Positions 24,027 through 32,336 of a stretch of DNA of 64,000 nt are shown here, one piece after another (position 1 is the stretch's first letter; every line of letters begins with the position of its first letter). A program made the position numbers and the translations under genes. The DNA comes from DYFX01 sp964400625 (GTDB lineage: Bacteria; Patescibacteriota; Patescibacteriia; SG8-24; DYFX01), in the NCBI GenBank assembly GCA_964400625.1, contig CAYNUS010000001.1:62001-126000 (forward strand), read 5' to 3'. A model generated the notes under the pieces. That model did no database searches and was not told where the DNA came from. It saw only the letters and a program-made list of their open reading frames with translations.

Positions 24027-25520
24027 TTATTCGGCCGCCTTCTCGAGCGGCACCGGCATGATGCCGATCGGGCCGTCCTGCGATCGCAGGAGCTCCTTCG
24101 CGAGCGGGACGGTGACGTTCGTGCGCCAGTAGTCCTGCGGCGCGTTCAGCACCGGGAAGACGAGCGCCGGGACGGTCAGTTCGGTGCCGGCGTTCGCGTT
24201 CCACTGCCAGACGCGGGTGTACGCGACGGTCGGCGTGCCGAGCTCGACCTCCACGACCTTGGCGCCTTCCGGCATCCAGACGTCGCCGAGCGTGCCGCCC
24301 TTCTCCGCGATGGCGACGAGCGCCGCCGCGTCGGTCTCGGCCTCGTAGGACGAGACCTGCAGGTTCTGGAGCGCGAGGTTCCAGAGCCCGGTCGCGCGCT
24401 TGTGGCGGACGTTGATGTTGACGTTCATGCCGTGCGGAGCGCCGCCTTCGTCGTAGACGATCTTGCCGTCGACCATCTGCGGGTACACGACGGTCGCGCC
24501 GTCGGGGAACCAGAAGCTCGACTTGTCCTCGACGCGCAGGAGCTGGGCGCGCCATTCGTTGCGGACGATCGGGGCGCCGTAGCCGTCCTTGCGGACGCCG
24601 AACTCGGCGAGGAAGGCGTCGGCGATGCGGATCGTCTCCTCGTCGGAGAGCATGTCCGCTTCGGTCAGGCGGTAGGCGTTGAAGCAGGCCTCGTCGGCGC
24701 ACGCGCGCTCGGGGTAGGTCCACGTGAGATAGTTCTCGTAGATGTTGATGGTCCCCTCCTCCGGGTTCACGGTGATGACGTAGCCGTTCTCGCGGCTCTC
24801 GGCGATGCTGAAGGACTGTACCGAGGCGTTCCGGGCGCGGCCGAGGTCCATGAGATCGAGATCGAAGTCCAGGAGCGCGCCGACCGGGCCGGTGCCGGCG
24901 CCGCCGCGGACGCGGCGGTAGACGTCGACCTGGGCTTCGAGGCCTTCGATGGCCTCTCCCTTATAGACATGCTTGTAGACGGTCGGGACGTAATCGGGCG
25001 AGACGATCATCTTGGAGTCGATCGCCGGGCTGCCGCCGGCCATGGGAGGGACGGCCGAGAGCGCGCTGGCGCCGGCGCCGAGTCCTCCGCCGCCCGATTC
25101 GGGACGGGCGCCGGAAGTTCCGGTGAGCGGGCCGAAAGCGGAAGCGCCGACGCGCTCGATCCGGGAGAGCGAAGCGACGCGGCCGGAATCATCCGAGGGC
25201 GCGCCCATCGGGCGTTCGAGCGTGCTCAGCGAGACCGCTCCGGCCACGGCGATCGCGAGGACCGCGAGGCCGGGCACGAGATACTTGTTGGAAGGCATAG
25301 TGAAGAAGTTGATGAAGGCGTTGGACGAGGGCCGGGCCTGGATGCGGAGCTTGAGCTCGCTGCGGAGGCGCGCGACGAACGCCTCGTCGATGGCGGCCTC
25401 GGGTTTCGAGGCGAGCAGCTTCTCCGCGAGGGAGCGCAGCGCGGCGCCCTGGGCGCGGAGCTCGGGCTCGAGCGCGTAGATCTCCTCGAGCACGGCGTCG
25501 AGATCGATGGTGTTTTTCAT
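24027..25520 (-). CDS. Membrane protein partner of the ECF sigma factor (probable anti-sigma)
   Basis: 497 residues. A cytoplasmic helical N-terminus (about 1-75, LDAVLEEIYALEPELRAQ) is followed by one membrane helix (YLVPGLAVLAIAVAGAV), a Gly/Ser/Ala-rich linker and an extracytoplasmic beta-rich domain of about 330 residues ending near VPLEKAAE. The N-terminal helix bundle before a single membrane span and the ATGA overlap with the sigma gene fit a membrane anti-sigma. No zinc-binding HxxxCxxC motif is present. The external domain is unassigned. Confidence 0.7.
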   Translation of the reverse strand: MKNTIDLDAVLEEIYALEPELRAQGAALRSLAEKLLASKPEAAIDEAFVARLRSELKLRIQARPSSNAFINFFTMPSNKYLVPGLAVLAIAVAGAVSLSTLERPMGAPSDDSGRVASLSRIERVGASAFGPLTGTSGARPESGGGGLGAGASALSAVPPMAGGSPAIDSKMIVSPDYVPTVYKHVYKGEAIEGLEAQVDVYRRVRGGAGTGPVGALLDFDLDLMDLGRARNASVQSFSIAESRENGYVITVNPEEGTINIYENYLTWTYPERACADEACFNAYRLTEADMLSDEETIRIADAFLAEFGVRKDGYGAPIVRNEWRAQLLRVEDKSSFWFPDGATVVYPQMVDGKIVYDEGGAPHGMNVNINVRHKRATGLWNLALQNLQVSSYEAETDAAALVAIAEKGGTLGDVWMPEGAKVVEVELGTPTVAYTRVWQWNANAGTELTVPALVFPVLNAPQDYWRTNVTVPLAKELLRSQDGPIGIMPVPLEKAAE

Positions 25521-26044
25521 AGGATGCGGTGCGTGAAGAGCATGAGCATGAGGATGGCGGACGGCACGTCCTTGCGGAGGCGGGCGATCGTGCGGGAGAA
25601 CGCCATCTTGCAGGCGTCCTCGGAGCGGCCGGTGAGCTCGGCGATCTCCTTATAGGAGAGGCCGTCCCAGAGCCGGAGGAAGACGAGCTCGCGCTGGTCC
25701 TTGGGCAGGGCCTGGAGGTACGGACGGAGCTTCTCGACCCGTTCGCGGGCTTCGGCGTCGCGGGCGACGTCCTCGTCGGAACGGAGGTCCCAGACGTCGT
25801 CGATGTCGATCGCGTCGCGGCTGGCGCGGTAGTGGTCGGTGAGCGCGTTCCGGGCGATGCCGTAGATCCAGGCCGAGAAGGTCCCCCGCGCCTCGTCGAA
25901 GCTCGAGAGCTTGTCGAGCGCCTTGAGGAAGACCTGGCTGGTCAGGTCCTCGGCGGTCTCGCGGTGCTGGGTACGGTAGTAGACGTACTTGTAGATTTTG
26001 CGGACGTAGGCGTCGTAGTGCGCCTCGAAGGCTTTGGGATCCAT
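25517..26044 (-). CDS. ECF-family RNA polymerase sigma factor
   Basis: 175 residues. Sigma region 2: VRKIYKYVYYRTQHRETAEDLTSQVFLKAL, with -10-recognition residues in FSAWIYGIARNALTDHYR. Sigma region 4: LPKDQRELVFLRLWDGLSYKEIAELTG, a helix-turn-helix. It is in a two-gene operon with the membrane protein downstream and likely responds to an envelope signal. TACAAT lies about 30 bases before the start. Confidence 0.92.
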   Translation of the reverse strand: MDPKAFEAHYDAYVRKIYKYVYYRTQHRETAEDLTSQVFLKALDKLSSFDEARGTFSAWIYGIARNALTDHYRASRDAIDIDDVWDLRSDEDVARDAEARERVEKLRPYLQALPKDQRELVFLRLWDGLSYKEIAELTGRSEDACKMAFSRTIARLRKDVPSAILMLMLFTHRIL

Positions 26045-26126
26045 GGCCGTGGATGCGAGAGTTCTCTCAGCATTGTACTACGGGAAGGCGTCTGTGAGGT
26101 AACGGAGGGCTGCCTGACCCTTCCGC

Positions 26127-26155
26127 TGGACAAGACCGGAAAAATGATGTAGATT
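26127..26155 (+). promoter_or_regulatory. Sigma70-type promoter of the glycosyltransferase
   Basis: TGGACA, 17-base spacer containing GGAAAAATG, TAGATT, then 16 bases to the ATG. Confidence 0.6.
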
Positions 26156-26171
26156 GCCTTGAAGCCCGCAT

Positions 26172-27311
26172 ATGAAGATCGCCATCAACGTGAGCCGCGA
26201 CCGGTTCGGCGGCATCACCACCTCCAATGCCCTCCTCTTCGACGCGCTCGACACCGAGCTCGATGCCGTCGTCGGCTTGGAATTGCCCACGCGCCGCACC
26301 TATCCCGGCGCGACGCTCTTCTGGAAGTACCCGCCCCACTTCTTCCACCACCATGTCATCAACGGCTTCGACCTGGCCCAGCCGAAGCTCGTCCGCCGCG
26401 GCGAGACGCTCGCCTCGTTCGCCCGCCGCTGGAAGCCGGTCGTCGACGACGTCGTCGACATCCTGAAGCGCGAGGCGCCCAACGTCGTGCTCGTGAACGG
26501 CACGTACTTCGCGCCCTGGGTGCTGATGCGCGCCGCGAAGAAGCTCGGGCTGCCGATCGTCGTGCGGTACGCCGGCGTCCTCGGCCGCGAGACCGACCAC
26601 TATCCGCCGGGCGTCCAGCGCGTCTTCCGCCAGATGGAGCGCGAGATCGCCCGCGCCGCCGATCGCATCATCTTCCCCTCGGACCTCTGCCGCCGCATCG
26701 TCGAGAAGGAGGTCATGAAAGGCAAGCTTCCGGAATGGACGGTCGTCTCGAATCCGGTGAACGCCCCGCGCGTCCGCCGCGAGGCCCCGACCGGCTCGAC
26801 GGACATCGCCGCCATCGGGCGCTGGGTCCCCATCAAGAACTTCCCCGCCTTCTTCCGCCTGCACAAGGACCTGAAGCGCGAAGGCTGGAAGCACCGCGCG
26901 TTCCTCGTCACCACGCACGCGCGCCTCAAGGGCGCCCCGAAGTCCGTGACGCGCATCCCGCCGATGGACCACGACGAGCTCTGGCGCTTCTACGGCACGC
27001 TCGGCCTGCTCGTGATGCCCTCGCGGTTCGAGACCTTCGGCAACGTCGCCGCCGAGGCGCTCGCGACCGGCACGCCCGTGCTGGTCTCGAAGGATACCGG
27101 CTTCGCCGAAGTGCTCGTCGCCGCCGGACTCGAGGAGATGGTCGTCGACTTCGCCGACGCGAAGGAAGCCGCGGAACGCGCCAAGCGCCTGTGCGGCAAG
27201 CGCGTGCCGGCCGCGAAGCTCGCCGCCGTCCGCCGCATGCTCGACATCAACGCCAACCGCGACCGCATCATGGCGATCCTGCGCGAGATCGCCGAAGAAA
27301 AGAACGCCTGA
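26172..27311 (+). CDS. Glycosyltransferase, GT4-like (GT-B fold)
   Basis: 379 residues. N-terminal half: a Rossmann-like donor-side domain starting MKIAINVSRDRFGGITTSNALLF. C-terminal half has the GT4 features: IGRWVPIKNF, LGLLVMPSRFETFGNVAAEALATGTPVLVSKDTGFAEVL with the EFGNxxxEAxxxGTPV motif. It would transfer a sugar from an NDP-sugar onto a surface glycan or lipid. The acceptor is unknown and no neighbouring glycan genes identify it. Confidence 0.88.
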   Translation: MKIAINVSRDRFGGITTSNALLFDALDTELDAVVGLELPTRRTYPGATLFWKYPPHFFHHHVINGFDLAQPKLVRRGETLASFARRWKPVVDDVVDILKREAPNVVLVNGTYFAPWVLMRAAKKLGLPIVVRYAGVLGRETDHYPPGVQRVFRQMEREIARAADRIIFPSDLCRRIVEKEVMKGKLPEWTVVSNPVNAPRVRREAPTGSTDIAAIGRWVPIKNFPAFFRLHKDLKREGWKHRAFLVTTHARLKGAPKSVTRIPPMDHDELWRFYGTLGLLVMPSRFETFGNVAAEALATGTPVLVSKDTGFAEVLVAAGLEEMVVDFADAKEAAERAKRLCGKRVPAAKLAAVRRMLDINANRDRIMAILREIAEEKNA

Positions 27312-27326
27312 GCGGCGTTCTTTTCT
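27301..27326 (+). terminator. Intrinsic terminator
   Basis: GAACGCC-TGAGC-GGCGTTC then TTTTCT. The glycosyltransferase stop codon lies in the loop. Confidence 0.85.
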
Positions 27327-27330
27327 ATCC

Positions 27331-27378
27331 ACACTACATCTTGTGGTCTGATGGATTTCGTACTACCATATCTCGTGT
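27331..27378 (+). promoter_or_regulatory. Tandem NrdR boxes on a sigma70 promoter
   Basis: Two 16-base sites close to the NrdR consensus ACACTATATCTTGTGT: ACACTACATCTTGTGG at 27331-27346 and CTACCATATCTCGTGT at 27363-27378. Their starts are 32 bases apart, about three helical turns, the spacing needed for cooperative NrdR binding. TTGTGG (27341-27346) and TACCAT (27364-27369) form a promoter with a 17-base spacer, so box 1 covers the -35 and box 2 covers the -10. This is where a repressor of ribonucleotide reductase genes should bind. Confidence 0.8.
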
Positions 27379-27400
27379 AGGGATGTGCATAAGACAGCCT

Positions 27401-27598
27401 ATGAGCGCCTGCCTGAACGAGTATCGCTGCCGCGCGTGCAAGAAGCTCCTCTTCAAGGGCCTGCTGGTCGAAGGCTCCGTCGAGGCGAAGTGCAAGCACT
27501 GCCACGCGGTCACGACGGTCGCGGCCTCGCGCTTCAGCCGCCTGCTCTGCATGATCGATCCCTGTCCCAACCGCGTCCCGCACGAACCTAAGGCCTGA
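27401..27598 (+). CDS. Small double-CxxC zinc ribbon protein (Com-like)
   Basis: 65 residues (71 if the in-frame ATG at 27383 is used; neither has a Shine-Dalgarno). Two CxxC knuckles, YRCRACKKLLF and KCKHCHAV, form a zinc ribbon resembling Com-type proteins; a third CMIDPC pair follows near the end. It is the first gene behind the NrdR-controlled promoter and precedes nrdD, but a terminator separates them. The function is unknown; the context suggests a link to reductase or redox regulation. Confidence 0.75.
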   Translation: MSACLNEYRCRACKKLLFKGLLVEGSVEAKCKHCHAVTTVAASRFSRLLCMIDPCPNRVPHEPKA

Positions 27599-27620
27599 CC
27601 CCACCCAAGAAGCTCCCGAA

Positions 27621-27643
27621 GCTCGCCCCGGCGAGTTTTTTTT
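27621..27643 (+). terminator. Terminator between the zinc ribbon gene and nrdD
   Basis: GCTCGCC-CCGGCGAG hairpin, five pairs with a tight loop, followed by eight T. It could let only part of the NrdR-controlled transcription reach nrdD. Confidence 0.75.
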
Positions 27644-27663
27644 CGTCTCATAACGCCTTCCGT

Positions 27664-29496
27664 ATGCGAACCGCGCTCCCCTCCCCGGCCATCGACGTCG
27701 CTTCGACCATCGACGAATATCTCGAACGTTCCGATTGGCGCGTCCATGCCAACGCCAACCAAGGCTACTCGCTCGGCGGCATGATCCTGAACGTCTCCGG
27801 GAAGGTCACGGCCTCGTACTGGCTGAACCGCGTCTACCCCGAGGGCGTCCGCCGCGCGCACGTCGAGGGCGATTTCCACATCCACGACCTCGACCTCTTC
27901 GCGGGCTACTGCGCCGGCTGGAGCCTGCGCCAGCTGCTCGAGGAAGGCTTCAACGGCGTGCCGGGGCGCGTCGAATCGGGGCCCGCGAAGCACTTCGAGA
28001 CGGCGCTGGGCCAGATGGTGAACTTCCTCGGCACGCTGCAGAACGAGTGGGCCGGCGCGCAGGCGTTCTCCTCGTTCGACACCTTGCTCGCGCCCTACGT
28101 GAAGAACGACGGACTCTCGTACGCGCAGGTCCGCCAGGCGGTCCAGCAGTTCGTCTTCAACCTGAACGTCCCCTCGCGCTGGGGCATGCAGACGCCCTTC
28201 ACCAACATCACGCTCGACTGGACCGTACCCGCGGATCTCGCGGAGACGAACCCCCGCGTCGCCGGCGTGCCGCAGCCCTACACCTACGCGGACTGCCGTC
28301 CGGAGATGGACATGATCAACCGCGCCTTCATCGAGGTGATGACGGCCGGCGACGCCAAGGGCCGCGTCTTCACCTTCCCGATCCCGACCTACAACATCAC
28401 CAAGGACTTCGTCTGGGATTCCCCGAACGCCGAGCTGCTCTTCGGCATGACGGCGAAATACGGCATCCCCTACTTCCAGAACTTCGTGAACTCGGACCTC
28501 GACCCGAAGGACGTCCGCAGCATGTGCTGCCGGCTCCAGCTCGACCTGCGCGCCCTCAAGGCGCGCGGCGGCGGACTCTTCGGCTCGGCGGAGATGACGG
28601 GATCGGTCGGCGTCGTGACGATCAATCTCGCGCGCATCGGCTACCTGGCGGACGGCAAGGAGGATTTCCTCCTCCGGCTCGGCGCGCTCATGGATCTGGC
28701 GAGGGAATCGCTCGAGATCAAGCGCGTCCAGGTGCAGAAGAACATCGACTCCGGACTGCTCCCCTACACCAAGCGCTACCTCGGCACCCTCCGCAACCAC
28801 TTCTCGACGATCGGCCTGAACGGCATGAACGAGGCCTGCCGCAACCTCCTGGACGAGGACATCGCCTCGGAAGCCGGACACGCTTTCGCGCACGACATCC
28901 TGACGTTCATGCGCGACCGCCTGGTGCGCTACCAGGAAGAGACGGGGCACCTGTACAACCTCGAGGCCACGCCGGCGGAAGGCACCACCTACCGCTTCGC
29001 CAAGGAAGACCGCGCGCGCTGGCCGGACATCATCCAGGCCGGCACGCCGCAGGCCCCGTACTACACCAACTCCTCGCACCTGCCGGTCGGGTACACCGAC
29101 GATCCGCTCGCGGCCCTCGACCACCAGGACGGGCTCCAGACGCGCTATACCGGCGGCACGGTCCTGCATCTCTTCCTCGGAGAGCGCGTGCGCGACTGGA
29201 AGACCTGCGCGCGCTTCGTCCGCAAGGTCGCCGAAGGCTACCGGCTCCCCTATTTCACCGTCACGCCGACCTTCAGCGTCTGTCCGACGCACGGCTACCT
29301 CTCGGGCGAAGTGCCGGAGTGCGGCGACTGCGGCGCGCGCTGCGAGGTCTGGTCGCGCATCGTCGGCTACTTCCGCCCCGTCGACCAATGGAACGTCGGG
29401 AAGAAGAGCGAGTACGTCCAGCGGAAGGAATATGACGTCCCCGTGAAGGAAAAACCCCATGCGCATCGCCGGCATCCAGAGCGTCAGCCTGCTTGA
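27664..29496 (+). CDS. nrdD: Anaerobic (class III) ribonucleoside-triphosphate reductase
   Basis: 610 residues. Features: the barrel with NQGYSLGG and VYPEGVRRAHVEGDFHIHDLDLF, the thiyl Cys region RSMCCRLQLDL, a C-terminal zinc site from CPTHGY and CGDCGARC, and the glycyl-radical RIVGYFRPVDQWN, whose Gly is activated by NrdG. It reduces NTPs to dNTPs without oxygen. The N-terminal ATP-cone of about 90 residues found in many NrdD proteins is missing. The start at 27664 is the first ATG; no Shine-Dalgarno. Overlaps nrdG by 38 bases. Confidence 0.95.
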   Translation: MRTALPSPAIDVASTIDEYLERSDWRVHANANQGYSLGGMILNVSGKVTASYWLNRVYPEGVRRAHVEGDFHIHDLDLFAGYCAGWSLRQLLEEGFNGVPGRVESGPAKHFETALGQMVNFLGTLQNEWAGAQAFSSFDTLLAPYVKNDGLSYAQVRQAVQQFVFNLNVPSRWGMQTPFTNITLDWTVPADLAETNPRVAGVPQPYTYADCRPEMDMINRAFIEVMTAGDAKGRVFTFPIPTYNITKDFVWDSPNAELLFGMTAKYGIPYFQNFVNSDLDPKDVRSMCCRLQLDLRALKARGGGLFGSAEMTGSVGVVTINLARIGYLADGKEDFLLRLGALMDLARESLEIKRVQVQKNIDSGLLPYTKRYLGTLRNHFSTIGLNGMNEACRNLLDEDIASEAGHAFAHDILTFMRDRLVRYQEETGHLYNLEATPAEGTTYRFAKEDRARWPDIIQAGTPQAPYYTNSSHLPVGYTDDPLAALDHQDGLQTRYTGGTVLHLFLGERVRDWKTCARFVRKVAEGYRLPYFTVTPTFSVCPTHGYLSGEVPECGDCGARCEVWSRIVGYFRPVDQWNVGKKSEYVQRKEYDVPVKEKPHAHRRHPERQPA

Positions 29497-30151
29497 TTTT
29501 CCCGGACGCGTCGCGTCCATCGTCTTCACGCAGGGCTGCCCGCTCCGCTGCGTCTATTGCCACAACCCCGAGCTGCTGCCGGCGCGCGGCGCGGCATGCA
29601 TCGACGGCGGCGCGGCGCTCGCGCGCATCGGCGACCGGCGGCTGTTCATCGACGGCGTCGTCGTGACCGGCGGAGAACCGACCATCCATCCCGACCTCCC
29701 CGAGTTCCTGGCGTCGATCAAGGCCATCGGCCTCGAGACGAAGCTCGACACGAATGGCGTCAACCCTCGCGTCATCGAACGCGTCCTGAAGGAAGGCCTG
29801 GCGGACTACGTCGCGATGGACGTGAAGCACGTCTGGGGGCGGTATCCCGACGTCGCGGGCCGGAGCCAGCCGAAGATCGCCGAGAACTGCGCCGAGACGA
29901 TGCGCCTTCTCCGCGCCTCGGGCGTCCCGCGCGAGTTCCGCACGACGGTCTATCCCGCCCTGCACGACGCCGACGACCTGCTCGCCATCGCCTCGATGCT
30001 CGGCCCCGGAGAGACGTACGCGCTCCAGGAGATCCGGTACGGAGGGACGCTCGTCCCGGATCTGCCCCGGGCGGCGCGGCCCGATCTCGAGACGGTCGCC
30101 GAACGCATCCGCGCGGCCGTGCCCGGCCTACGGGTCGAGGTCCGCGCATGA
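29459..30151 (+). CDS. nrdG: Anaerobic ribonucleotide reductase activating protein (radical SAM)
   Basis: 230 residues. The radical SAM cluster motif is GCPLRCVYCHNPELL (CxxxCxxC, residues about 26-33), with GGEPTIHPDL as the SAM-binding GGE motif. It makes the glycyl radical on NrdD using S-adenosylmethionine. AAGGA lies seven bases before the ATG, which is inside the end of nrdD, so the two are coupled. The stop TGA also forms the extended -10 of the next gene's promoter. Confidence 0.93.
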   Translation: MRIAGIQSVSLLDFPGRVASIVFTQGCPLRCVYCHNPELLPARGAACIDGGAALARIGDRRLFIDGVVVTGGEPTIHPDLPEFLASIKAIGLETKLDTNGVNPRVIERVLKEGLADYVAMDVKHVWGRYPDVAGRSQPKIAENCAETMRLLRASGVPREFRTTVYPALHDADDLLAIASMLGPGETYALQEIRYGGTLVPDLPRAARPDLETVAERIRAAVPGLRVEVRA

Positions 30152-30157
30152 TACGAT
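30149..30157 (+). promoter_or_regulatory. Extended -10 promoter built on the nrdG stop codon
   Basis: TGA-TACGAT: the nrdG stop codon TGA (30149-30151) serves as TGn before the -10 hexamer. The leader to the next start is 42 nt. Confidence 0.55.
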
Positions 30158-30199
30158 AGGCACACGCCTCTTCCTTCGCTAATTTCTTTCTCGAACCCT

Positions 30200-30583
30200 A
30201 TGGAAGCTTCCATGAAAGCGCAGTGGGTGCTGCGCGTCGCGGTCGCCGGTGAATTCCTCGGTCACGGCATCTTCGCCCTGCAAGGCAAGGCGGATTGGAT
30301 CAAATGGACGTCTCAGCTGACGGGTGCCGACCTGGCGACCGCCGCGACGCTCGTCACCGCGATCGGCGTGCTCGATATCCTCGTCGCCGCGATCGTCCTC
30401 CTGAAGCCGGTCCGCGCCGTGTTGCTTTGGGCCGCGCTGTGGGGGGCATGGACCGCGCTCGTGCGCCCGCTCGTGGGCATGCCCGTCTGGGACTTCGTCG
30501 AGCGCTGGGCCAACTGGGGAGCGCCGCTCGCCCTGCTCCTGCTCATGGGTTGGCCGAAGACCCGCAAGGAGTGGTTCAAGTGA
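30200..30583 (+). CDS. DoxX-like membrane protein
   Basis: 127 residues (123 from the second ATG at 30212) with four hydrophobic segments and the DoxX-like opening VLRVAVAGEFLGHGIFAL...GADLATAATLVTAIGVLDILVA. DoxX-type four-helix proteins act in membrane redox reactions in some bacteria, but the role here is unknown. It faces a second DoxX-family gene across a shared terminator. Confidence 0.75.
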   Translation: MEASMKAQWVLRVAVAGEFLGHGIFALQGKADWIKWTSQLTGADLATAATLVTAIGVLDILVAAIVLLKPVRAVLLWAALWGAWTALVRPLVGMPVWDFVERWANWGAPLALLLLMGWPKTRKEWFK

Positions 30584-30593
30584 ACATACGGAA

Positions 30594-30617
30594 AAAGCGC
30601 CGCTGAGGCGCTTTTTT
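30594..30617 (+). terminator. Intrinsic terminator
   Basis: AAGCGCC-GCTGA-GGCGCTT followed by TTTT. Confidence 0.85.
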
Positions 30618-30624
30618 CCTTCCG

Positions 30625-31122
30625 TCAACCGAGCCAGGCGGCGAGCTTCGGACGCTTCTCGAGAGCGAGGAGCTTCGCGAGGCGCGCCTCGATACCGCAG
30701 GAACGGCCCGCTTTCGCGGCGGCGAAGTACAGGAGGACGAGCGCGTAGACGACATGGTCATCGACGAGATAGCCGTGCTCCACCTTCGGGAAATCCAGGA
30801 CCGGCAGCCAGTAGAGGAACATCATGAGCGCGCCCAGGAGCGACGAGAGGCGGACGAACGCGCCGACGATGAGCGAGAGGCCGATCAGCGTGAGACCCCA
30901 CTCGTTCAGGAAATCGACGACGGGGATCACGGCGTCGGACGCGAGCCAGGCGTAGAAGCCGGAGAACGTCTTGGAACCCATGAGATACCCTTTCGCGGAC
31001 CATGCCGGGTTCAGCACTTTCGTGATGCCGGCGTAGAAGAAGAGCCAGCCGAGCGCGATGCGGGCGGCGGCGAGGAACGTCTTGTCGGAACGATCGAGCG
31101 TCGCGGCGGAGAGCCAAGGCAT
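30625..31122 (-). CDS. DoxX family membrane protein
   Basis: 165 residues with four membrane helices; LGWLFFYAGITKVLNPAWSAKGY and WGLTLIGLSLIVGAFVRLSSLLGALMMFLYWLP are typical DoxX segments. It is the last gene of the minus-strand group mscL, cupin, four-helix protein, DoxX, nine bases behind its neighbour. A role in quinone- or thiol-linked redox chemistry is possible but not shown. Confidence 0.85.
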   Translation of the reverse strand: MPWLSAATLDRSDKTFLAAARIALGWLFFYAGITKVLNPAWSAKGYLMGSKTFSGFYAWLASDAVIPVVDFLNEWGLTLIGLSLIVGAFVRLSSLLGALMMFLYWLPVLDFPKVEHGYLVDDHVVYALVLLYFAAAKAGRSCGIEARLAKLLALEKRPKLAAWLG

Positions 31123-31131
31123 ACGATGGGG

Positions 31132-31554
31132 TTAGGGTTTCTTCTTGAGGAAGGCGGCCGAGAGGGCCAGGAGCGCGATGTAGAACACGAGGCCGTAGAC
31201 GCAGGTGGGCAGGCCGAAACCGTAGAGCGCGACGCCGCCGGCGCCGAACCAGCCCGCGGCCTCCTCGACGACGTAGCGTCCGGCGAAGACCGTGCCGAGC
31301 GCCGCGACGGCCAGGATGCCCTTCGCCGCCTTCCGCTCCTCAAGCTTCCCGACGCGGCCGAGAAGCGAGATGGCGAGCAGCGCGACGAACATCGCGAAGC
31401 CGTAGTAGCAGGCCGGATATCCGAGGAAATAGGGGCACGGCTCATCGAACGCGCACCCCTTCGTGAGCAGCTTCACCCCGCTCAAGTAGCCCGCGAAGGC
31501 GGTTCCGGCCGCGGAGAGCGCCAGCGAGGCGTTGAAGAAGGTCTTGGTCGTCAT
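31132..31554 (-). CDS. Four-helix membrane protein with repeated GxPxCxYG motif
   Basis: 140 residues. Two halves carry a repeated pattern at helix starts: GYPACYYGF and GLPTCVYGL. A Cys pair (KGCAFDEPCPYF) precedes the first. The layout suggests a duplicated two-helix unit, somewhat like quinone-linked disulfide proteins, but I would not assign it. No Shine-Dalgarno is seen before the ATG at 31554, which lies 16 bases after the cupin stop. Confidence 0.65.
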   Translation of the reverse strand: MTTKTFFNASLALSAAGTAFAGYLSGVKLLTKGCAFDEPCPYFLGYPACYYGFAMFVALLAISLLGRVGKLEERKAAKGILAVAALGTVFAGRYVVEEAAGWFGAGGVALYGFGLPTCVYGLVFYIALLALSAAFLKKKP

Positions 31555-31570
31555 GGTCCGCGGCAAGGCC

Positions 31571-31969
31571 TCAGGCGGCGCGGTGTCCGAACTCCTCGTC
31601 CTCCTGATCGGCGTCGGCGTCCGCTTTCGTGGCATGGACGCGTCCGTCGATGTGGTTCGGCGGCGCGTAGACGGTGGCGATCTTCAGGTCGCCCTGGCCG
31701 ACGTTGCGGACGTTGTGGCGCGTGCCCGGCATCACGACGAGGACGTCGCCGGCGGCCAGCGGCGAACGCTCGCCGTCGAGGATCGCCTCCCCTTCGCCGG
31801 ATTTGACGTAGAGCGTCTGCTCGACATGGGCGTGCGTCTCCTCGCCGATCTCGCCTCCTGGGGGGATCGACATCGCGACGAGCTGGGACTTCGCGCCCGT
31901 GAAGAGCACCTTGCGGAAGTTCGCGTTCTCCTCGGTCTCGCGATCGATGTGGCGGATGACGACGCTCAT
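31571..31969 (-). CDS. Cupin domain protein
   Basis: 132 residues. A single cupin barrel with metal-binding motif pieces EETHAHVEQTLYVKSGEGEAIL (HxH...E) and PGTRHNVRNVG (H), a C-terminal acidic tail ends in His (EDEEFGHRAA). The reaction cannot be told from sequence. The ATG overlaps the mscL stop as ATGA. Confidence 0.85.
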   Translation of the reverse strand: MSVVIRHIDRETEENANFRKVLFTGAKSQLVAMSIPPGGEIGEETHAHVEQTLYVKSGEGEAILDGERSPLAAGDVLVVMPGTRHNVRNVGQGDLKIATVYAPPNHIDGRVHATKADADADQEDEEFGHRAA

Positions 31970-32277
31970 ACCTTCGGAGGTTCGGGCTTCTTGTCGAGCT
32001 TGTCGAGGCGCAGGAGGCGGAAGCCGAAGTAGACGACCGCGGCGATGATGACGAAGTCGACGATCGACGAGACGAAGTGACCCCACTTGAGTTCCGCCGT
32101 GCCGATCGTCCATGTCGCGTCCGCCAGCCCGACCTTGCCCAGCGCGAGGCCGACGAGCGGATTGATGACGTCCTCGACGAGCGACGCCACGAGCTTGGAG
32201 ACCGCGCCGCCGATCAGGAAACCGATGGCCAGCCCGACGACGCCCTTTTCCCGGATGAAGTCGATGAATCCTTGCAT
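31966..32277 (-). CDS. mscL: Large-conductance mechanosensitive channel
   Basis: 103 residues. TM1 contains GVVGLAIGFLIGGAVSKLVASLVEDVINPLVG, a close match to the MscL pore helix; TM2 is FVSSIVDFVIIAAVVYFGF, followed by a basic C-terminus. It releases solutes when the membrane is stretched by osmotic downshock. The ATG at 32277 is chosen; the frame stays open upstream only to a TTG. The promoter region is AT-rich with TATACT and TACGTT candidates. Confidence 0.93.
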   Translation of the reverse strand: MQGFIDFIREKGVVGLAIGFLIGGAVSKLVASLVEDVINPLVGLALGKVGLADATWTIGTAELKWGHFVSSIVDFVIIAAVVYFGFRLLRLDKLDKKPEPPKV

Positions 32278-32292
32278 AGAGGGTGTGAATAA

Positions 32293-32311
32293 CGTATGCA
32301 ATAAGTATACG
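32293..32311. promoter_or_regulatory. Inverted repeat between mscL and the histidine phosphatase
   Basis: CGTAT-N9-ATACG lies between the divergent genes. It contains TATACT on the minus strand and overlaps probable -10 elements for both directions, so it could be a shared operator or simply two facing promoters. Confidence 0.35.
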
Positions 32312-32336
32312 CCCTTTCAACCCGCAGGAGGAGATG

